DNA from: Cloacibacillus evryensis DSM 19522
GTDB lineage: Bacteria > Synergistota > Synergistia > Synergistales > Synergistaceae
Assembly (NCBI RefSeq): GCF_000585335.1
Contig: NZ_KK073872.1
Coordinates: 1,136,501 to 1,200,500, forward strand
Length of the DNA stretch: 64,000 nt
Direction of reading: 5' to 3'
Shown here: positions 34,261-43,262 of the stretch, piece after piece
Numbering within the stretch: the stretch's first letter is position 1
Layout: every line of letters starts with the position of its first letter
The notes under the pieces: model-generated
The model's database searches: none
The model's input: the letters and a program-made list of their open reading frames with translations, nothing else
Told to the model about the DNA's origin: nothing
Translations under genes and position numbers: made by a program

Positions 34261-34743
34261 ATGAAAAATAAAAGATTTTTTACCCCTCACGGAATCGCGT
34301 TGTCCGCTTTAATTGCCGCCCTTTACACCGGACTTACCTTTGTGCTGGCTCCCATATCCTTCGGCCCGGTGCAGTTCAGAGTTTCGGAGGCGCTGACGCT
34401 GCTGCCCTTCTGCCTCCCGGAAGCGGTGCCCGGGCTCTTTATCGGCTGTCTGATCTCAAACATGCTCGGCGGTTTCGGCATAATCGACATCGTCCTTGGC
34501 AGCGCGGCGACGCTGGCCGCCGCCTGGATCACCTCAAAGATGCCTAACGTCTGGCTGGCCGCCCTGCCGCCGGTCGTCATCAATGCCGTTGTGGTCGGAA
34601 CCTATATCGCCATACTGTCCTCGACGCCGGTCGCTTGGTCGATCATCTACATCGGCGCGAGCCAGGCGGCCATTTGCTACGCTGTCGGAGTGCCCTTGAT
34701 CTTATATGTAAAACGCTCCGGGGTCCTTGAAAAGTACAGATAA
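34261..34743 (+). CDS. queT: QueT-family queuosine precursor ECF transporter S component
   Basis: 160 residues with about six hydrophobic segments of the QueT (DUF988) family: ALSALIAALYTGLTFVLAPI, VQFRVSEALTLLPF and GLFIGCLISNMLGG. S components bind the substrate (here a queuosine precursor, by family) and need EcfA1/A2/T to import it. That module is at 7670-10179 in this window. There is no ribosome binding site before the ATG and the -10 box ends 7 bases upstream, suggesting a leaderless transcript. An in-frame ORF extending to 34093 overlaps fdhD and is rejected. Confidence 0.88.
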   Translation: MKNKRFFTPHGIALSALIAALYTGLTFVLAPISFGPVQFRVSEALTLLPFCLPEAVPGLFIGCLISNMLGGFGIIDIVLGSAATLAAAWITSKMPNVWLAALPPVVINAVVVGTYIAILSSTPVAWSIIYIGASQAAICYAVGVPLILYVKRSGVLEKYR

Positions 34744-34811
34744 AACGACAGCGGTTCCTTTCTGATCGCCGTAGTTGAGCATACTTCCGCATTAATATTG
34801 TCAGAATATTG

Positions 34812-34820
34812 TGCTATAAT
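34812..34820 (+). promoter_or_regulatory. Extended -10 promoter of the S33-like hydrolase
   Basis: TGC followed by TATAAT (34812-34820) gives a full extended -10; the -35 region is only A+T-rich. It lies 44 bases before the start codon. Confidence 0.65.
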
Positions 34821-34863
34821 TATCTCAGGTAAAGCAGTTGAATGAGATAAGGAGGCGATGATA

Positions 34864-35760
34864 ATGGCTGTCAGTATGAAAACTGAATACATTGATGTTC
34901 CCGGAGGGTACCTATGCCTTAACGTCTACGGCGCGGAGAAAAATTCCAACATCCCCGTCCTTTACATCCATGGCGGGCCGGGCGGCAACATCGAATCTTT
35001 CCGGCCGATGGCGGAGAGAATCGCCGAGGACCGGACCGTGTATCTCTACAATCAGCTTGGCTGCGATGAAAACTCGCATACGGGCGAAGAATCGCTCTGG
35101 GTCCCCGAGCGGTATATCGAATCGCTGAACAGTATAATCGCCGCCATCGGAGTCCCTAAGCTGCACCTGATCGGACGTTCCTGGGGGGCCTATCTTGCCG
35201 CGGAACACGCCATACGTTCCCATAACTCTCCCGTCATCTCGATCACGATGATCAGCCCCCTTGTCAGTACGAAGATATGGATCGCCGACGCGAAACAGCG
35301 CCTCGCCGAACTTGGCGAAGACTGCCTTGAGGCGGTGGAGCAGTGTGAGCGCGAGCACCACTTCGACGGCCGCTATTATCAGGAGATCATCAAGAAGTAC
35401 GACGACAACTTCCGTTACCGCCTATCGACCGTCACCAGGGCCGGTCACGCCGCGACCCCGCTCAAGCCGAAGACCGCCTCCGGTTTGAGGGTATACCGGC
35501 ATATGTGGGGGCCGAGTGAATTTACCTGCGAGGGTGTCCTGAAGGATATCGACATCACCGGCAGCCTCTGCAAGATCAGGGTCGCGGTCCTGCTTATCTG
35601 CGGCGAGTTCGACCAGGTGCGGCAGCCGACCTGCGAATACTACCGTTCGCTGATCCCCGGTTCGAGGATGGCGGTCATCCCGGACTCCTCTCAGACCTCG
35701 TACCTGGAACAGCCGCACATCTTCTATTGGACGTTGCGGAACTTCTACGAGTGTTTCTAG
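34864..35760 (+). CDS. Alpha/beta hydrolase, proline iminopeptidase (S33)-like, His missing
   Basis: 298 residues of the S33 family. Oxyanion motif HGGPGG at 37-42, nucleophile Ser106 in IGRSWGAYLA, and acid Asp250 in CGEFDQV are as in proline iminopeptidase. The catalytic His is normally in a Ser-His pair about 25 residues beyond the Asp; here the codon gives Gln277 (DSSQTSYLEQP). It may be inactive, or use another residue such as the His 8 positions on. AAGGAGG lies 8 bases before the ATG at 34864. Monocistronic. Confidence 0.8.
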   Translation: MAVSMKTEYIDVPGGYLCLNVYGAEKNSNIPVLYIHGGPGGNIESFRPMAERIAEDRTVYLYNQLGCDENSHTGEESLWVPERYIESLNSIIAAIGVPKLHLIGRSWGAYLAAEHAIRSHNSPVISITMISPLVSTKIWIADAKQRLAELGEDCLEAVEQCEREHHFDGRYYQEIIKKYDDNFRYRLSTVTRAGHAATPLKPKTASGLRVYRHMWGPSEFTCEGVLKDIDITGSLCKIRVAVLLICGEFDQVRQPTCEYYRSLIPGSRMAVIPDSSQTSYLEQPHIFYWTLRNFYECF

Positions 35761-35854
35761 GGAACCGCTGATTAATTCACTTTGTCATATAAAACCTGGC
35801 GCATCTAATCAGTAGCTCCCTAGGCGGCGGAGCATACAACGTATTAGAGATAAG

Positions 35855-35886
35855 GCGGCCGGCGGGATATCTTCCCCGCCGGCCGC
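35855..35886 (-). terminator. Hairpin between the hydrolase and YkvI-like genes
   Basis: A perfect 12-bp G+C stem (GCGGCCGGCGGG 35855-35866 with CCCGCCGGCCGC 35875-35886). It lies 25 bases after the minus-strand permease stop and 95 after the plus-strand hydrolase, so it probably ends both. No long T run on either side. Confidence 0.6.
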
Positions 35887-35910
35887 CCGCAGTAGCTATG
35901 GAAATTGATC

Positions 35911-36999
35911 TTAGGCGGGCTTTCGCATATTTCGCGCCGTCTTCACGATCATAAAGAGTATCAGCAAGATCCCAACATAGCCGTTTATGCCGTAGATGAT
36001 GTTGACTATGCGCTGGAAGGGGAGCAGCAGGCTGACGGCGCAGCCGGAGACGGCGAGCCCCGCGGTGAGCAGATATGATTTTCGTGTTTTTTCCGCCGAG
36101 AAACGGGCGGAGACCGACCAAAGGAGCGGCACGGAGGTGGTGTAAATGCCTCCCATGATGATAATGGAGAAGATCGTGGCGATGGGAGGATATATCCTCT
36201 CCGCGAGAATGAGCGAGGGGATGTCAGTCATCGCCACGGCGTCTATGTTGGCGAGCAGTCCGAGCATCATGATGACGATGCCGGCGACGAAGCCGGCCGC
36301 GCCGAGCGTCGTGCCGATGACGGCCTCTTTCGCCGAGTTCGCCTTCTGTCCCATTGCCGCGAGGAAGGCGGCGAGCCAAAGCATCGAGAAGCCGACGTAA
36401 GACATGCCGGATGTGAGCCAGTTTGTTCCGACCTTTGTCATTTCGACCTCCGCCGCTTCGATCATACGCGCTCCCTGAGCTATCCCATCCGGGTTTTTGA
36501 GAATGGCGGCGAAGCCGATGCCGATCGCGAACAATACGATCGCCGGCCCTATCGTACCGATCACGTCGACGATCCGACCCAGGCCGAAGGTGACGGTAAA
36601 GGCCGAAACAAAGGCCATCCCGACACAGCCGGCATATACGGGAAGCCCGTAGTACTGCGCGAGAGTCGCTCCGGCGCCGGCTACCATTACGATGTATGAC
36701 ATGTAGAGGAAGGCGATGGCGAAGTAGTCATAGAAGCCGCCGATATACCTGCCGCAGTAGTATCTGTAAATGTCGTTCGTGTTTGAAAAACGCTGGCGGA
36801 AACCGGTCGCGATAAAGTCCCCGCCGACATACACGAGGCAGATGAGCGTGAAGAGTCCAGCAAGAAGCCCCTTCATCCCGTAGGCCGTGAAGTATTGAAG
36901 TATCTCCTGTCCGGTCGCAAAACCGGAGCCGATAAGAAAGGCGACGAACGCCCCCGCGAATTTGATTACATTGGACCAACTGATCTTTTCTCCGCACAC
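35911..36999 (-). CDS. YkvI-family membrane protein (amino-acid permease-like), copy 1
   Basis: 362 residues, ten or so hydrophobic segments, of the YkvI family in the APC superfamily. N-terminus VIKFAGAFVAFLIGSGFATGQE matches the unwound first helix of such transporters (only part is diagnostic). Other marks are FSNTNDIYRYYCGRYIGGFY and WLAAFLAAMGQKANSAKEAV. Substrate unknown. I start at GTG 36999 (VCGEKISWSN), which aligns with the start of copy 2 and has AAGGGA upstream; TTG at 37020 is the alternative. It is about two-thirds identical by eye to copy 2. Confidence 0.8.
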   Translation of the reverse strand: MCGEKISWSNVIKFAGAFVAFLIGSGFATGQEILQYFTAYGMKGLLAGLFTLICLVYVGGDFIATGFRQRFSNTNDIYRYYCGRYIGGFYDYFAIAFLYMSYIVMVAGAGATLAQYYGLPVYAGCVGMAFVSAFTVTFGLGRIVDVIGTIGPAIVLFAIGIGFAAILKNPDGIAQGARMIEAAEVEMTKVGTNWLTSGMSYVGFSMLWLAAFLAAMGQKANSAKEAVIGTTLGAAGFVAGIVIMMLGLLANIDAVAMTDIPSLILAERIYPPIATIFSIIIMGGIYTTSVPLLWSVSARFSAEKTRKSYLLTAGLAVSGCAVSLLLPFQRIVNIIYGINGYVGILLILFMIVKTARNMRKPA

Positions 37000-37352
37000 A
37001 CTGCACCACTGTCCCTTCAAAATTAGTTACATTTTTCACAACTTGACTGCCAAAAAAATTTGGAGTTATATCCTTATTACGAGGTAAAATATTTCGTTGT
37101 CTTAGTTTATAAAATTAGCCCGTTGGTTCGGATTTGATCGTAGTCTAGCTTGGATATCTGCTGTTCACCCATCTTTATTAAGTATTCCTGCTTAACGGCG
37201 AATATTATAAGTGATAATGGCTCAAAAGTCTTTGTTTTTTAATATGCAAGCGACTAAAAAACTCCTTTTCCTTTGTGCGTTCACACAAAAGATGAGCGGC
37301 GAGCCAAGCCCGCCGCTCATCTTTGTATTTTTTGATATATCAGCCGTTGCTT
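37000..37352. other. A+T-rich gap between the two YkvI-like genes
   Basis: 353 bases. Contains the terminator of copy 2 on the minus strand (GATGAGCGGCG 37291-37301 with CGCCGCTCATC 37311-37321, followed on that strand by TTTTGTG). I see no gene and no confident promoter, although the terminator implies copy 1 has its own. Confidence 0.7.
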
Positions 37353-38444
37353 TTATTTCGTGAACTTCTTCGTGATGCCGAAGCTCTTGGCGAGCATGAA
37401 GAATATCAGGAGTATCCCGACGTAGCCGTTCACGCCGTAGATTATATTGACGATCTGGCGGAAAGGCAGCTCGAGGGCTACAAAGCAGGCGATTGCCGCG
37501 AGTCCGGCGGTGAGGCCGTAGAATTTCGTCGTTTTCTCCTGGGCGAATCTTGCCGAAACAGACCAGAGAAGGGGAACGGCCGTCGTGTAGATGCCGGCAA
37601 GGATTATAACGGAGAAGATAGTGGCGAGAGGGGGCCATATCTTTTCGGCGATGATGAGCGAGGGAATGTCGGAGGTGTAAAGATCCTGCAGGCTTGAGAG
37701 AAGGCCGAGCATGAGGATCAGCGCGCCGATGACGAAGCCGATGGCGCCGATCGTAGTGCCAAGAACGGCCTCTTTCTTACTGTTGGCCTTTGTGCCCATC
37801 GCCGCGAGGAAGGCCGCGAGCCAGAGCATACAGAACCCGACATATGACGTTCCGGCCATGAACCAGTTGCTGCCGACCCTTGTGATATCGAGCTCTCCCG
37901 AGGTGATCAGCCGCGCGCCCTCGGCGATGCCGCCCGGGTTCGTCACGATGGCGGCAAGTCCGACGCCGATGGCGATGATGACGATCAACGGACCGATGGC
38001 GCCGATAACGTCGACTATCTTGCCGAGGCCGAAGACGACTGTGCCTACGGAGAGGACCATCATCAGGATGGCGCCCAGCACCGGTGAGATATGGTAATAC
38101 TGGTTGACGGTCGCGCCGGCGCCGCCGAGCATGACGATATACGACATGAATATGAAGGCGATCGAGAAGTAGTCATAGAAGCCTCCGATATATTTGCCGC
38201 AGTAGTGGCGATAGATGTCGTTGGTATTTTTAAAATGCTCGTTGAAGCCCGAAACGATGAAGTCTCCGCCGACATAGACGAAGCATACCAGCACGAAGAG
38301 CCCGACCAGAAACCCTTCATAGCCGTAGGCGGCGAAGTACTGGAAGACTTCCTGCCCGGTCGCGAAACCGGCGCCTATGAGGAACGCGATAAACGCCCCT
38401 GCGAACTTCACCACATTAAGCCAGCTAACTTTGTTCCCACTCAT
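37353..38444 (-). CDS. YkvI-family membrane protein (amino-acid permease-like), copy 2
   Basis: 363 residues. Same architecture as the preceding copy: VVKFAGAFIAFLIGAGFATG, then FKNTNDIYRHYCGKYIGGFY, WLAAFLAAMGTKANSKKEAV and a C-terminal RQIVNIIYGVNGYVGILL. The two genes are in tandem on the minus strand, each with its own hairpin downstream, so they are probably separately transcribed products of a duplication. Both may import or export amino acids, inferred from superfamily only. Confidence 0.82.
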   Translation of the reverse strand: MSGNKVSWLNVVKFAGAFIAFLIGAGFATGQEVFQYFAAYGYEGFLVGLFVLVCFVYVGGDFIVSGFNEHFKNTNDIYRHYCGKYIGGFYDYFSIAFIFMSYIVMLGGAGATVNQYYHISPVLGAILMMVLSVGTVVFGLGKIVDVIGAIGPLIVIIAIGVGLAAIVTNPGGIAEGARLITSGELDITRVGSNWFMAGTSYVGFCMLWLAAFLAAMGTKANSKKEAVLGTTIGAIGFVIGALILMLGLLSSLQDLYTSDIPSLIIAEKIWPPLATIFSVIILAGIYTTAVPLLWSVSARFAQEKTTKFYGLTAGLAAIACFVALELPFRQIVNIIYGVNGYVGILLIFFMLAKSFGITKKFTK

Positions 38445-38826
38445 AAGACAGCACGACCTTTCTTGGATGGATGTGAAATTTCTAACATCTGCACCATATC
38501 ATAATTTTAGTCGATAGTAAAAAGGTAAATGAGTATCTGGAAAATTTTTATTCCTTATAACAATTATGACTCCCATTTCACAACTGAAAATTTATGCTTA
38601 AATATAAATGAAAAATTTAGGTTTTTCTCCCTTGCCGGGCAAGCGTCAGCGGTCATTTTTAAGGTGTGAAATATGCTTCATTATGATATTCATTGTTTTG
38701 CCATGGGGTCTTTGCTATACTTAACGAAATGCCGCCCGCGTAAAATAGCGGCAAATAGTTTGCGTGACGGGTGTTTTTCTCTGTTGTCAATGTGCTGGCC
38801 ATACTATGAAAAAGGAGCCTATAGCG
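38445..38826 (+). promoter_or_regulatory. Divergent intergenic region with promoter of the hybrid kinase
   Basis: 382 bases, A+T-rich in the first half. TTGTTT (38693-38698), 17-base spacer and TATACT (38716-38721) with a TGC extension form a good promoter for the kinase. A small hairpin (GCCGC/GCGGC) follows in its leader. The minus-strand permease start lies at the other end, and a promoter for it is likely but not clear. Confidence 0.65.
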
Positions 38827-41800
38827 ATGGACGGACAAAAAACTATCTCTCCGCTGGCATTGCTCGAACGTTTTTGCGTGAATGATTTTTGCAGAAGGGA
38901 TGCCGAGGGATCGCTGGCCTGTCTCAGTAAGGATGTATACTGGTGCGGGACATCCTCTAACGAAGATATTCACAATATATGCGAGGCCCGGGCATATCTG
39001 GAAAGAGAGATAGCCTCCCGTCCCGCGCCGTATGAAATGGCCTTCAGCGGAGAGGACGAAGAGACTACTCCCGAGGGGGCGGGATGCGCCAGCGCGAAGC
39101 TGACGCTGACCGGAGAGGGGCGCTCCGCGGCCGGCCGCGTTTCGATCGCCTGTATCCCCGAAGATGGAACGGCGCGGATACGTTGTCTTCATATGTCGAT
39201 GATCGACTCTTTTGAAAAGGAAGCCGCGGCCCCATCTTGGGGATATGCCGGCGAAGATGGGCCGAAGCCGCTTTATGACTTTGTGAACAGCTCGCTGCAC
39301 GGAGGAATGCTTGGCGGTTATCTTGACGAGCCGGATATGCCGTTCTATTTTATAAACGAACAGTTGTTAAATTATTTGGGGTACGAGCGCAGGGAAGAGT
39401 TTCTGGCGGCAACCGGCGGCAAGATCGCCAACCGCGTGCATCCGGATGAACGGGCGGCGGTGATGGGTTCGCTCTTCGCGCAAATGGAATCTTCCGATGA
39501 ATATTTGCTGGCCCCTTATCGTATGCTGAAAAAGGACGGCGGTTTTATCTGGGTCACCGAAAACGGCAAGAGGATCACAGCCGGAGACGGGCGTCCGGCG
39601 GCGGTCTGCCTCTGTATCGACGTATCGGCGGTGGTCGAGGCGCAGGAGCGCCTCCGGCATGGCAAGAAAGAGATGGAGAATATCCTGAACTCCATCCCGG
39701 GGGGAGTCGCCATCTACAAAGTTTCAGACCGTTTCGACACGGTTTATTTTTCCGACGGCGTCCCGTCGCTTTCGGGCCATACGGTGGAAGAGTATCATGA
39801 GCTGATAAAGCGGGACGCGGCGGAAATGGTCTACGCCGCAGATACGGAGCGCGTCGTATCCGCCATCCGCGAAGGGCTGGCGAAGGATACGCCGATAGAT
39901 ATAACTTTCAGGAAAAGGCATACGAACGGGGCCCTGATCTGGGTGCACCTGCAGGGTAAAAAGATCGGGGAGTCAGACGGCTTTCCGCTGATGCACGCGG
40001 TTTTTCACAATATATCCAGGGAGACCGAGCTTTACCGCGACATCCTTAACGAGAACAACACGATCATCCAGGTCAGCGACCTTGAGACGAGGGAGGTGCT
40101 CTACGCCAACAGGGCCGCGGCCGAGTTTTCCGGCAACCCGGAGGGGGATTTTTCCGGCAGGCTCTGCTACGAGTTCATGATGCACCGGGATTCTCCCTGC
40201 TCTTTCTGTCACGTCCCGCAGCTGACGAAGGATAATTTTCTTGAGGCGGAACAGTACCTCGCGTCTAAAGACCGCTGGTATTCCGTGAAGGGAAAACTCA
40301 TAGAGTGGAACGGGCGCAGCGCCGCCGTTGAATATGTCTCGGACATCACAGATTCCAAGCGGCTGCACCAGCGGCTTGAGACGGAGAAGTCTTCGCTGGA
40401 GAACATCATAAATTCCATCCCTTCGGGGATCTGCGTATACAGGCTTAACGGCGGCGTCGTCGAACTGGCAGCCGCCAATTCGACGATCGGCGACATGCTC
40501 GGGGTTACGCGGGAGGGGCTGAAAGATAATATTTCCGCGGACATCTTCCGTAATATTCACCCTGACGACGCGGCTCTGCTGAAGGAGAAGATGGCGGAGG
40601 CGCGCGGCGGGGCGCGCCGCATGGAATGCGCGTACCGGCTGCGCAGCAATGCGACGGGGGAGTACCGGTGGGTGTATCATTCCGCTAACTTTATTCCCGA
40701 ACCGGACGGCAGCCAGACGGCCTATGTATGTTACACGGATATTTCCGCGCAGAAGGCGGCGGAGGATAAGCTCAAGCGGCAGGCGGAATATCTGCAGAGG
40801 CTCTATGACACGATGCCCTGCGGCATTTCTCAGTATTCCGTGAACGACCTTGGCGGTGCCAAACCGTACCATTATGTAAACCGCCGCGGGCGCGAGATAT
40901 ACGGCGTCAGCGAGGCGAATGAAGACAGGCTGGCCTACGCCCGCGTTCATCCCGACGACAGGGACGAATATACAAAGATGCTCAAAAATGTTATCGCGAA
41001 CGGAGAAGCCAGTTCCTACGAGCTGCGTTTCATCCGCCGTGACGGAGGGATCTTCTGGATCAGCGGCATCATAGAACGGATAACGGATATTGCCGGCAAC
41101 GATATATACCAGAGCGTCTACAACGATATCACCGAGCTCAAGGAGGCCCAACTGCGCGCGGAGGAGGAGTATCAGCTCCTCTCACGCCGTTATGACGAGG
41201 AACTTAACAACCTTAAAGACGTCTCCGGCGACCATGTCTCGATAATGCGCATAAACATTACTAAAGACGTCGTTGAGGATCTCGTCGACATCCATGACGG
41301 GAGTATCCCATTCCATTGCGGCATGTCCGCCGCCGAGATCGTGGAGAATATGGGCCCCTTCTTCGTCAGCGAGGAATCCAAGGCGGCGTTTTTGGATAAG
41401 ATCGATTACGGCAACCTCATCAGGGAATTTGAACTCGGCAACAACCGTCTTACATTTGAACAGCCATTTATCGATCGCGAGGGCAATCTTCTCTGGATGG
41501 AGCTGCAGATCACTGTGAGGAAACACCCTGACAGCGGGGATCTCATCGCCTTCTTCTGCGAGAGGGATATCACGACCCGAAAGCAGCTCGCCGATACCTT
41601 TAAAATGGTCGTTGCGCAGGATTACGACGCCGTCATCCGCCTCGACGGAAAGCATAACCGGTATGAGCTCTTTGTCTCCGAGCCTTCGGAGGGAGAGCCT
41701 CCGGCCTGCGTAGCGAATGATTACCGGCGTGACATTGCCCTGTATGCCGAACGGTTCATCGTTCCCGAGGACCGCGAACGGGCGCTGCGCGAGATGGAAT

Positions 41801-43188
41801 ATGCTGATATCGTGCCGCGGCTGGAGAGACAGGATGTCTATCAGGTGCTCTTCGATACGCGGGACGCGTCGGGCGCGAGGTGCAGGAAATCGATAAAATA
41901 TTCCTATATTGACAGGCAGAATCAGATCTTGCTGATGACGCGGCAGGATATAACCGACGCCGTGGCCGCCGAGAAGAGGGCTAAGGATGAGATCGCGGCG
42001 GCGCTTAAGCGCGCGGAGCTGGCGAGCCTTGCCAAAGGAGAGTTTCTCGCCCGCATGAGCCATGAGATGCGCACCCCGATGAACGCCATTATGGGCATGA
42101 CGGCGCTCCTGCAGGACGTGCTGGGTGACCGCGAGGCGGAGGAGGACTACATCGGCAAGATAAATTCATCCAGCCGCTTTATGCTTGCCCTCATCAACGA
42201 CGTCCTCGATATGGCGAAGATAGAAAGCGGCGAGTTTCTGCTGTACCCGTCGCGTTATGAATACAAAGAGTTTGCGGGCGCGATAGAGGCGATGATAGAG
42301 CCTCTGTGCCGGCGCAAGGGCGTAGAGTTCGTATTTGACGGCAACTGGCCCGCCGCGGCGGTATGGGTGGACAAGGTGCGCATCAACCAGATTTTCCTCA
42401 ATCTTCTCTCGAACGCCGTAAAATTCACCCCCGCGGGCGGAAGGGTGGAGTACAGGATGCCCAGGGCTGACATACGCGGCGGACGTGTCTGCTGTGATTA
42501 TATAATCAGGGATAACGGCATCGGCATGAGCAAAGAGTTCCAGACGCGTCTCTTTGAACCCTTCATGCAGGAGAACGCCGCCGCTGGCATCGGGAGCCGC
42601 GGCACGGGGCTCGGGCTTGCGATCGCCAAGAGCATCGTCGATAAAATGGGCGGCAGCCTCGACATTTGGAGCGAGGAGGGGAAGGGTACGGAGATCCGGC
42701 TGCATCTGGAACTGGATATCGCGAAGGACGCACCGGAGGCGGCGGCCGGGGGCGAGCGGGCCGACTGCGCGGGAGCGCTGAACGGACGCCGTGTGCTGAT
42801 CGTGGAGGACCATCCGCTGAACACCGAGATCGCGAGGAAATTATTGGAAAAAAAGGGGATGCTGGTGACCGCCGCCGCAAACGGAGCGGCCGCCGTGGAG
42901 ACCTTCGTCAATTCGCAAGAGGGCTGTTTTGACGCCGTGCTGATGGATATCTGCATGCCGGAGATGGACGGCCTGACGGCGACGAAAAAGATAAGGAAGC
43001 TGCCGCGCGCGGACGCGGAGAGCGTGCCGATAATCGCGATGACGGCGAACGCCTTTGACGACGACCGCCGGAAATCCGAAGCGGCGGGCATGAACGATCA
43101 TTTGGCCAAGCCGATAGAGCCGGAGCTGTTATATTCGACGCTGGCAAAGGCCATATCGCTTTACGAAAAATCCCGGGCGGGGAAATGA
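38827..43188 (+). CDS. Cytosolic multi-PAS hybrid sensor histidine kinase
   Basis: 1453 residues and no membrane segment. In order: a SnoaL/NTF2-like N-terminal domain (about 10-130; LLERFCVNDFCRRDAEGSLA), five recognisable PAS domains (about 158-285, 281-400, 398-515, 521-650, 653-775), two divergent PAS-like segments (780-920, 921-1045), a HisKA domain with phospho-acceptor His1079 (MSHEMRTPMNAIMG), HATPase (N-box FLNLLSNAVKF, DNGIGMS, GTGLGLAIAKS) and a receiver with Asp1374 (VLMDICMPEMDG). AAAGGAG precedes ATG 38827. The output partner is unknown. It lies directly upstream of pheA, 74 bases away. Confidence 0.9.
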   Translation: MDGQKTISPLALLERFCVNDFCRRDAEGSLACLSKDVYWCGTSSNEDIHNICEARAYLEREIASRPAPYEMAFSGEDEETTPEGAGCASAKLTLTGEGRSAAGRVSIACIPEDGTARIRCLHMSMIDSFEKEAAAPSWGYAGEDGPKPLYDFVNSSLHGGMLGGYLDEPDMPFYFINEQLLNYLGYERREEFLAATGGKIANRVHPDERAAVMGSLFAQMESSDEYLLAPYRMLKKDGGFIWVTENGKRITAGDGRPAAVCLCIDVSAVVEAQERLRHGKKEMENILNSIPGGVAIYKVSDRFDTVYFSDGVPSLSGHTVEEYHELIKRDAAEMVYAADTERVVSAIREGLAKDTPIDITFRKRHTNGALIWVHLQGKKIGESDGFPLMHAVFHNISRETELYRDILNENNTIIQVSDLETREVLYANRAAAEFSGNPEGDFSGRLCYEFMMHRDSPCSFCHVPQLTKDNFLEAEQYLASKDRWYSVKGKLIEWNGRSAAVEYVSDITDSKRLHQRLETEKSSLENIINSIPSGICVYRLNGGVVELAAANSTIGDMLGVTREGLKDNISADIFRNIHPDDAALLKEKMAEARGGARRMECAYRLRSNATGEYRWVYHSANFIPEPDGSQTAYVCYTDISAQKAAEDKLKRQAEYLQRLYDTMPCGISQYSVNDLGGAKPYHYVNRRGREIYGVSEANEDRLAYARVHPDDRDEYTKMLKNVIANGEASSYELRFIRRDGGIFWISGIIERITDIAGNDIYQSVYNDITELKEAQLRAEEEYQLLSRRYDEELNNLKDVSGDHVSIMRINITKDVVEDLVDIHDGSIPFHCGMSAAEIVENMGPFFVSEESKAAFLDKIDYGNLIREFELGNNRLTFEQPFIDREGNLLWMELQITVRKHPDSGDLIAFFCERDITTRKQLADTFKMVVAQDYDAVIRLDGKHNRYELFVSEPSEGEPPACVANDYRRDIALYAERFIVPEDRERALREMEYADIVPRLERQDVYQVLFDTRDASGARCRKSIKYSYIDRQNQILLMTRQDITDAVAAEKRAKDEIAAALKRAELASLAKGEFLARMSHEMRTPMNAIMGMTALLQDVLGDREAEEDYIGKINSSSRFMLALINDVLDMAKIESGEFLLYPSRYEYKEFAGAIEAMIEPLCRRKGVEFVFDGNWPAAAVWVDKVRINQIFLNLLSNAVKFTPAGGRVEYRMPRADIRGGRVCCDYIIRDNGIGMSKEFQTRLFEPFMQENAAAGIGSRGTGLGLAIAKSIVDKMGGSLDIWSEEGKGTEIRLHLELDIAKDAPEAAAGGERADCAGALNGRRVLIVEDHPLNTEIARKLLEKKGMLVTAAANGAAAVETFVNSQEGCFDAVLMDICMPEMDGLTATKKIRKLPRADAESVPIIAMTANAFDDDRRKSEAAGMNDHLAKPIEPELLYSTLAKAISLYEKSRAGK

Positions 43189-43262
43189 TTTACAGTATGA
43201 AATCCCGCCGGGTGTAGTCATCGTTGATGAAATAAAGGGAGAGAGAGCGGAGGTAAAGCAGC

